Positions 57,246-64,000 of a stretch of DNA of 64,000 nt are shown here, in pieces (the first letter of the stretch is position 1; each line of letters opens with the position of its first letter). The notes beneath the pieces were generated by a model that saw only the letters and a list, made by a program, of their open reading frames with translations, searched no databases and was not told where the DNA came from. Both the position numbers and the translations under genes were made by a program. The stretch covers positions 76,864,420-76,928,419 of the forward strand of contig NC_087247.1 in NCBI RefSeq assembly GCF_037042905.1, written 5' to 3'. The stretch is from Lytechinus pictus (taxonomy: Eukaryota; Echinodermata; Echinoidea; Temnopleuroida; Toxopneustidae).

Positions 57246-59066
57246 AATATAATGTTACAGAGGTTGATTTTTGGTGTCATTTTATCGCAAAAATATCGAG
57301 TAATATATGGTATTTGCCCTTTAACTAAGCAAATTAAGACATACATACGGTCATGAAGCGTTTCAGTATTATCGGTATATTCTTTCGTGTCGAATGCTGA
57401 TATTGTGCAATAGTTGTTGATGTTAATGATTGAACAGATAGATATCAATGCACATGCAAATTTTTGACCCAAATCATGGCAATTTCGGGATGAATTTTAT
57501 TTCAAAATATATTAGCTGTCTAGTAAACGAATTAAATCGATTTCTACTATCCGAATCATAGTGAAATTCGCATTCAATTAAGATTGTCCCATTGTCACAC
57601 TCTGTGCAATAAAATATGAAAATAATTACTTTTCATTTAAAAACAAATCCAAGAGGGCCGCCAAAGATATCAATTTTGAACCCCGTTGGACACGATTTTG
57701 CAAAGGGAACATCAAGATTCATTAACTAGAAACTTCAGGCAGATACAAAAATGTTGAGTGAAAAATATATTATGATGGTGCAAAGGAACTCCCATTTCCG
57801 ATTCGTCTACATAACGCAGTCATACATGGTATAGGTTCATTGTTGAAAACTAGGCTGAAAACGAAGCCTATAGACTGCCCAGTGGGCAATCAATCTTTGC
57901 TGAAATAATTTATTTATCAGCAGAGACATAATGGAGATGAAAATATGTTGTTTGGAAGATTTAATATCATGCAAAATGCAGGAAACATCAATAAAGTAGG
58001 CATATCGTTCGCACACCTCAGCTATATGGTGAAAATAGGCCCAAAACGCAGGATTTCTATGTGCGCATCATATTGAAAAGGGGGCTGAAATCACAGTCTA
58101 TAATGTCATTTCCAATTACTGGCATATATTTTCTAAAAGTAGAGATATAGATGAAGAGAATGATATTATGCTTGAGAGGAAATATATCAAATAAAGTACA
58201 CTAAAAAAGAAAATAAATTTCTGAATCGATTTTCGACAATTTTTGAAGCAAGAAATCTCCCAAACTAATGATATGCAAATTTTATTACGTAATTTGCATA
58301 TGTAAACAATAGTTTCTGTTCGTGAAATTTTGCATATCTCTTGTGCATTATTTGAACAATATATTTTGAAAGTTTCATACAAAACAAGCAAGGTTTGGCT
58401 GAGATATTACCCCTTGACTTCATGCTATGTGTAGAATGTCTAAAAGATGGTGAAATAGGGCCATTTTGTAGTGACGTCATATATTACGTCATTTCGGAGG
58501 GAAGACCACGGATAGAACCCGGCAGCAATGCATTTTTGTAAACTTCAGGGTCCATGCCATCTAGCTATGGGGTCATTTGCTTGTCCGGCTTTCGGTTGAA
58601 TAAACCTCCTGGGCTGCCGGACTATTACCTTCTTCTCTTAGTTTGTTTAATGCTTTTTCATATATACTTATATGTCTTTTGCACATTATCAGTTGTTCCC
58701 CATTCTTTTTCTTTTTTTTTCCCCCCCACTCTTATGCACCAGTTTATTAAGCCTTTCTTTGTAACCTGTTTGACCCACCTCTCACTAATTCTCTTGTTTT
58801 TCATCCCATTATCACTGTTTTGTTCCAGATCCTGTTTGATGTTGCCTGCCTCATTATTTTAATCCCTCTTGGCTTGAGGTCTTTTACTGGCCTTACTTAC
58901 ACTAACTTCCCTTTGTGTCTGCCTACTCCTTTTCTTTCATCCCCTTCACTAACCTGATTGGTCTTCTCTACTCACTAATGCCCCTTTTGTCTCCTTGTTT
59001 CTAGTGTTGCTGTAGCTTGTTTGTGGTCTATATTATGGTTGTTCCACTTTATATGTTTGTCATTTT

Positions 59067-59105
59067 GCCTCCGACGAAGATTCTGCTAGGATCGAAAGCT
59101 TAGGC
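59067..59105 (+). ncRNA. Second hammerhead-like motif, Penelope 3' end
   Basis: Order: GCCT (stem I), CCGACGA (a variant of CUGANGA with U4 changed), one A, GATTC-TGCTA-GGATC (stem II), GAAA, GC-T, T, AGGC (stem I partner). The layout is the same as at 1446-1499, including one extra base before stem II. The U-to-C change in the core makes activity doubtful. Confidence 0.35.
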
Positions 59106-59231
59106 CCCCTTTTTGACTTTCTAACTTTTTAATTATTTGATGAATTTTTCTCAAACCTTCGGCAATATTTTTTATTATTTTTTCTGCTATTTTTACAATA
59201 AACTTTTTGTCAGGGTGAACTTCCCCTTTAA

Positions 59232-60324
59232 ATTTTTCATATTTTTCTTTTAACTTACCCTTTAATTTTTAGGACATTATACATTCTGCCCATCAGGGGT
59301 GGTTACCTTGGGGGAAGGGACAGTGTCCCCACACTTATTGAAGCACTAACAAAGTGCCCCTTTTTCCAAAATGCCCCCCCCCCCTTACAGACGTTCTTAG
59401 TGCCATTTTTTTCTTAGAAATAGAAGGACGTGTGTCATGTGTCAATGAGTGCCCTTTTGCCTTTTTATAAGTGCCCATTCTCTATAAGTTGCTTGTGTTA
59501 ACCGCTCTTCCAACTAGCACACTCGCTTGCTATGCTCGCTCGCTTGATATATGACCCACAAGCATATAATCTTTATATTTAATAATCAGAAATCTCCTCA
59601 GTCAAAAAAAAGTTTTGTCCAATTTAAATGACCACGAAAAAACAGCCATTAAAAAAAAAACTGATTGTAAATGTCATCATTTAATTAGAGTGGTGTACGC
59701 CCTTTTCAAAAGAAAATGCCATTTTATTACCTACCGCCCCCTCCCCACTTCCACCTTTGCCCCACCGCCCCTGTCATTCATGATGAATGTGTAGAAAACA
59801 ACTAACATACATAAGAGCAAGTCTAATTAAGTTTTACTACTAGCAACCTATGTAAAAGCAATACAGATATAACTGCTTGAACACAAGAGGGCGCTGTAGA
59901 TTTTAAAATTTGAATAATTAATTACTGTGCAACTTTTGACCTTGACGAGTTATGAAACAATGTTCAGTGATTTTTCATCTAAAATGTGACAAAAAATCAG
60001 GTAGATACAAGAGTTGAGGCACGAAAATGAAAAAGGAGGCATATATCTGATGTATGGCCCGCGGTCTAATAATGAATAACAGCTATTTAAACATCCCTAT
60101 TATTGTGATTACCGTGGTAACCTTGATTATGATTGGTTGGTTATACCATCGTAGTTTCCATACTTGTAACTCATGATGAAACAGGCCCCAGTTTATCATG
60201 TTTAATACGTTTCCTGTCCCCTTTATTCTCCAGCATTTCTTACTCTGTTTTTTTCCATTTAATCATTTTCCCACTCAAGTTCTTTTGTGCCGCCTTTCTC
60301 CTACATATGAAGAGCTAACTTTCA
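59232..60324. other. Unassigned sequence
   Basis: C runs near 59375, GCTCGCTCGCTT-like low complexity near 59520-59545. No gene recognised. Confidence 0.4.
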
Positions 60325-60995
60325 AAAGGGGTTAGGTCTATTTTTCATCAAATTTGATTTTTATATCTTAATGTATAGATTTTTAGTAGCTCTATAAGAT
60401 GATACCATAGAAAAGTTGAAATTCCTATTAAAAAGTGAACAAAAATGGCAAAGAAAAATCACTTTTTTCAAAAAGGGTTAGGTCCATTTCAGTTTAGTTG
60501 CAAAGGGGTTAGGTCCACACATAATATTTTTGGGAAATAATATCTTTAAAAATATGAAGACAGGTATATTTCTTTTATACCCAATTTTATGTTCTCATGG
60601 TAGGGTATCATGAAAATTCAGTTTCGCATAAGAATATTGCAATATGGGAGAATTAAAAAAAAATGATTTTCTTGGAGTGGACCTACCCCCTTTTGCAACT
60701 AAACTCTTCTGAAGAACTCATTTGTCAAAAGGGGTTAGGTTCATTTTTCATAAATTTTATTGTTTTCTGTGTCTTAACCTCTAAATTTTTAGTCACTCTG
60801 ATGATACCAAAGAAAATTTGAAATTCAAATGAACACGTGAATGGAAGTGGAAAGAAAAATCACTTATTTAATCAAAAGAGATTGGATTCACTTCAGTTTA
60901 CTTGCAAAAGGGGTTAGGTACACAATGATATTTTTTTTTTAGTATATAGAAAAAAATTGGAGACAGGTAGATTTCTTTTATACCCAATTTTATGT
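60325..60995 (+). repeat. Tandem pair of about 400-bp units upstream of a LINE
   Basis: Two diverged units: 60325-60600 and 60725-60995 share AAAAGGGGTTAGGT, GATGATACCA, AGAAAAATCACTT, CAGTTTA-TTGCAAA, GACAGGTA-ATTTC and TTTTATACCCAATTTTATGTTC. They precede the LINE ORF1 start by 190 bases and may be 5' UTR promoter monomers of that element. Confidence 0.65.
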
Positions 60996-61182
60996 TCACT
61001 GTTCACATGATAGCGCCACCTGCTCACGTTTGTGCAAGAACGACGACGACGTAAACCGATTGTGCCTCACAATTTCATCATAATTTTCATCTTTCTGACC
61101 TATCGTGATACTACTTATAGTTGCTATAGTGTTTATACACCACTATTAGAACTCCAGTAATCAGCAGGACATATTTGAAACG

Positions 61183-62108
61183 ATGGAAACAAGGAATAAA
61201 GTGAAAAACAACTCGGCAAAAGCAACTGGGAAGGCTCAAACTCTGACCAACGATACACCGAAGGAAACCAACCGGGACCAGCAAGGGGTAGAGTCGTCCC
61301 ACTCTTTGCCTCATACGTCTCGCTCGTCAGGTGCTCAGCCATGTACAACGGAAAGAAAAGACACCACTGAAGACAAAGAAAGACTTTTTGGAGATGATCT
61401 TCAGCGGAGAATAGAGGATGCCCTTCAATCAAAAGAGGTGATTTCATCTATTGTGAAGGCGGTTTCCGATGCCATTTTGGAGGACGTCAAGAATGAAGTC
61501 TACAAAGCAATCGATTTCGATATGCAAGAGAAAACTAATAAAATCGCAGATCTTGATCATCAACTGCATAACGTGAAGGCACAGATCTCATCTTTTCGTG
61601 ATGTCATGGAAGAACAGGAACAATATTCCAGGCGAAACTGTCTTCGCTTTCACGGGATCAACGAATCAGCGAACGAAGTAACAGATGACATCGTTATCAA
61701 AGTAGTCCGGGAGAAACTTCAAATCAACATTCAGCCATCCGATATCGACCACTCTCATAGGATACCGCTTCGAGCCAAAGGGCCGGCCAACGTCAACGAC
61801 CACAAAGACGTGGTCAACAAGGAGCTGACAGCCAGGAAGAAGCGGACGGAACCCCAATCAACCCCATCATTGTCAAGTTTGCACGATACAATGCCCGAAA
61901 CGCAGTGTACAAAGCGAGATCAAAACTCAAAGGATCAAATGTTTACATCCATGAAGACCTGACCAGAATAAGAAGTGAATTGGTATACGAAGCCCGTAAG
62001 CATGAACGAATAAGGAGAGTTTGGACAAACGATGGCCGTGTAACTGCACTTACCAAGGATGACAGAAAGGTAAAACTAAGGAAAATCAGTGACTTAGATA
62101 AACTTTGA
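61183..62108 (+). pseudogene. LINE ORF1 with one frameshift
   Basis: An RNA-binding ORF1-type protein. After a polar N-terminus, a coiled coil runs from about residue 65 to 150 and leads into EEQEQYSRRNCLRFHGI, the usual junction with an RRM-like domain; DIDHSHRIP follows at about 188. Near 61845 the reading frame shifts by one base. The other frame continues with NPIIVKFARYNARNAVY, LKGSNVYIHEDLT and ends at a stop 62106-62108. The frameshift makes this copy defective. ORF2 follows 46 bases later. Confidence 0.8.
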
Positions 62109-62154
62109 CTTTGATCGACCAATTGTTTACATTAACACGCTTCATTATTAACCC

Positions 62155-64000
62155 ATGGGTCTGAAGTTCCCGTGTTTAAAGTGTGATAAGTCGGTAAAAT
62201 CAAATCAAAATGCTGTTATGTGTGTAAAATGTACCAAATGGATTCACTTGTCATGTTCTACAATAGAGAAATCGTTTTTTTAATCTAATTCTGACTGGAT
62301 TTGTGAAATATGCTTATTCAGTGAACTTCCTTTCCACCATATAATAGATGTAAATGTTTCAAATGTTAATCGTCCTTTAAGAAATCCAATTGTTTTAAAT
62401 AAGGAAAATGTATTTGATACGCTCAAAACTTTTTCTGGTATCATTATTGCACATTTAAACGTTTGTTCTTTATTTAAAAACATCGAAGAAATCCGTTCTA
62501 TTGTAAAGGAAACGAAAATTCATATTTTAACATTATCAGAAACTCGATTAGATGAATCCATACCTGATGAAGAAGTAAACATTGAAAATTATATATCTGT
62601 GAGGAAAGATAGGAACAGAAATGGAGGTGGAATAATCACTTTTGTTCACAAATCGTTGAATTATACCTACCCACAAGAATTATGTGTTGAGGGTCTAGAA
62701 TCAATCTGTATAGAGGTGCATTTACCTAAACAGAAACAATTTATTGCATTTTCATGGTACAGACCTCCCGACTCAAGTGTAACTGTGTTTAATCTCTTTG
62801 AGAAAGTTCTTCAAGATATAGAAGTACGAAGACTTGAATTTGTACTGGTTGGAGACCTAAATTGTGACCTCCTCCCAAAAAAGCTTTCAAACAATGCAAA
62901 GCGCCTTTTAGAAATCTCGAAAGATTTCAATTTAACACAACTTGTAAATTCTCCAACACGAGTTACTAACTCGTCACAAACACTGATAGATCATATATTT
63001 ATTTCAAACTGTGATAATGCAAAGAGATGCACCGTTATACCTGTCAGTCTAAGCGATCATTACATGGTCGCGCTTTCTTGGGGAAAGGTCAAACCTCAGA
63101 TATGTTCAGACCATTGTTATGTATACTCTCGTAATATAAAAAATATTGATATTGAAACCTTTGTTAATGAAATTAATGACATGCCAAATAATGATATACT
63201 TTGTGAGAATAACACGGAAAAGGCTTATGAAATGTGGATGAAAATGTTTTAATCAATTTTGAATAAACATGCTCCTATTAAGAGAAAAAGAGTAAGACAC
63301 AAAAAGTCTCCTTGGATGACGAGTGATATCTTAGAGTTAATGCGTAAAAGGGACAAAGCAAAAGAAAGGGCAAAGATATCTAAAAATATAAGTGACTGGA
63401 ATGAATATAAGAAAATTCGTAATAATGTAACATCTGCCCAAAGATCAGCCAAGCGAAAATACGTAACGGAAAGTATAAAAAAGAATGTAGGCAACTCAGC
63501 TATGATGTGGAAGGTTTTACGTGATATATTGCCAGGTAGAAATAAGAATACAGGAATACGAAAAATTGTTTATAAAAATGAAGAATACGCAAAGAGCAAA
63601 GATATTGCAAATGTACTTAATGCCCATTTTTCTTCTTTAGCTATGAATAAGAAGCAACCAATTCAGCAACATGGAGCCAGAGGAAATCCGGTTCAGTTTA
63701 TGGCTCATGTAAACTCCTTCTTTTCATTTGCTCAGATTACTGGAGAACAAATCAGAAAATGTCTTTTAGAGATACCACGTAACAAAGCGACCGGTCTCGA
63801 TACAATTCCTTCAAGTATTCTGAAAGACTCGTCTCCCTGTATTGTTAACACACTGGCAAATATCATTAATTCATTGAAAGAAGGGTATGTTCCACTCGAA
63901 TGGAAAAGGGCAAGAATTACTCCATTATTTAAGGGTGGTGATGCTTCAAATCCATTTAATTACAGACCAATATCTGTATTACCAGTACTCTCCAAAGTCA
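62155..64000 (+). pseudogene. LINE ORF2: PHD finger, endonuclease, start of reverse transcriptase (runs off window)
   Basis: The ATG at 62155 starts a frame with a C4HC3 PHD-like zinc finger (CLKC, CVKCTKWIHLSC, WICEIC). An in-frame TAA interrupts it at 62281-62283, after a T run. Then comes an APE-type endonuclease: LTLSETRLD, GGGIITFVH, WYRPPDSS, LVGDLNCDLL, TLIDHIF and LSDHYMVALSW carry the usual Glu, Asp-Asn and Ser-Asp-His positions. A second in-frame TAA is at 63250-63252. After it the frame stays open to the window edge, with NKATGLDTIPSS, WKRARITPLFKGG and YRPISVLPVLSKV, the first reverse transcriptase blocks. CR1/L2/Jockey group by layout. With two stops and a broken ORF1 it is not autonomous. 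Confidence 0.85.

Larger units (their letters stand above)
52591..58624. mobile_element. 6-kb foldback element with long arms and inner tandem arrays
   Basis: Left tip ATAGTCCGGCAGCCCAGGAG (52591) and right tip CTCCTGGGCTGCCGGACTAT (58624). Arms of about 1.1 kb (52591-53488 plus 54101-54330; 57500-58624) are reverse complements with a few percent divergence. The small open frames in the two arms (52736-52951 and 58265-58480) differ at only four of 71 codons' products. The interior consists of 210-bp tandem units that are inverted on the left and direct on the right. No transposase is visible. Confidence 0.85.
51896..59121 (+). mobile_element. 5'-truncated Penelope-like element with 14-bp target duplication
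   Basis: Flanked by the exact direct repeat TAACTTTTTAATTA at 51882-51895 and 59122-59135. The left part codes for the last 67 residues of the endonuclease, then comes a T-rich 3' region (52107-52590, resuming at 58625-59066) and a hammerhead-like motif near the right end. The 3' region is interrupted by a 6-kb foldback element. Confidence 0.75.
51488..59231. mobile_element. TTAA-flanked element, interrupted (outermost layer of nest)
   Basis: Left end TTAAAGGGGAAGTTCACCCT (51488) and right end AGGGTGAACTTCCCCTTTAA (to 59231). The arms match for about 90 bp (GCAGAAAAAATAGTAAAAAA against the right arm). Without the insertion at 51896-59135 the element would be about 500 bp long. Confidence 0.8.

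Noticed and set aside
55205..57328. Series of minus-strand frames with GKYAIFEPPLRQKV
   Set aside because: Repeated products of the 210-bp tandem array, not protein genes.
1..64000. tRNA, rRNA, snRNA genes
   Set aside because: No T-loop/anticodon arrangement or rRNA core sequence noticed on either strand; a tRNAscan or Rfam run would be decisive.

Overview
The window looks like nuclear DNA of a marine invertebrate animal. An echinoderm such as a sea urchin or a relative is my best guess, from the style of its repeats; nothing here proves the taxon. It is AT-rich, its genes have GT-AG introns, there are no operons or ribosome binding sites, and most of it is mobile-element sequence: LINE fragments, Penelope-like retroelement pieces, and many short elements with inverted ends, several flanked by TTAA.

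Host gene content is thin. The clearest host gene is on the minus strand: two exons (37207-37439, then 34498-34581) whose conceptual protein matches the pre-kinase part of the dual Ser/Thr and Tyr kinase DSTYK. The 2.6 kb intron between them is filled with repeats, including a 21-bp minisatellite. Two weaker candidate exons lie on the plus strand (46294-46377, 47367-48373). The second is split by an 842-bp inverted-repeat element with a 7-bp target duplication.

The most interesting block is 5.4-11.3 kb. A single long minus-strand reading frame (865 codons, 7762-10359) encodes a basic coiled-coil N-terminus, a region resembling a DDE/RNase H-like transposase core, a Cys cluster, an acidic VEA repeat and a small C-terminal beta-rich module. 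Eleven copies of a 15-bp motif close to GGTAACGTATCTGAC surround it (five at 5.4-6.9 kb, six at 10.5-11.3 kb) and I noticed none elsewhere. I read this as an autonomous DNA transposon, possibly of a poorly described type, with subterminal transposase-binding repeats. Farther out, at 519 and 12150, there is a TTAA-flanked inverted repeat pair of piggyBac style.

Layout: 0.5-5.1 kb, duplicated repeat units with a Penelope fragment, a perfect 67-bp-arm palindrome and a hammerhead-like RNA motif. 5.4-11.3 kb, the transposase-like unit. 12-15.4 kb, an intact LINE ORF1 without ORF2. 15.6-34 kb, repeats rich in TGACCTTTGACCT, foldback elements and two LINE ORF2 remnants. 34.5-37.4 kb, DSTYK exons. 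37.5-46 kb, nested short inverted-repeat elements. 47-51 kb, the disrupted exon. 51.5-59.2 kb, a four-level nest: a TTAA element containing a 5'-truncated Penelope copy (14-bp target duplication), containing a 6-kb foldback element with inward 210-bp tandem arrays, containing another TTAA element. 60.3-64 kb, tandem repeats and then a degenerate LINE with ORF1 and ORF2 (PHD finger, endonuclease, start of the reverse transcriptase) that runs off the window.
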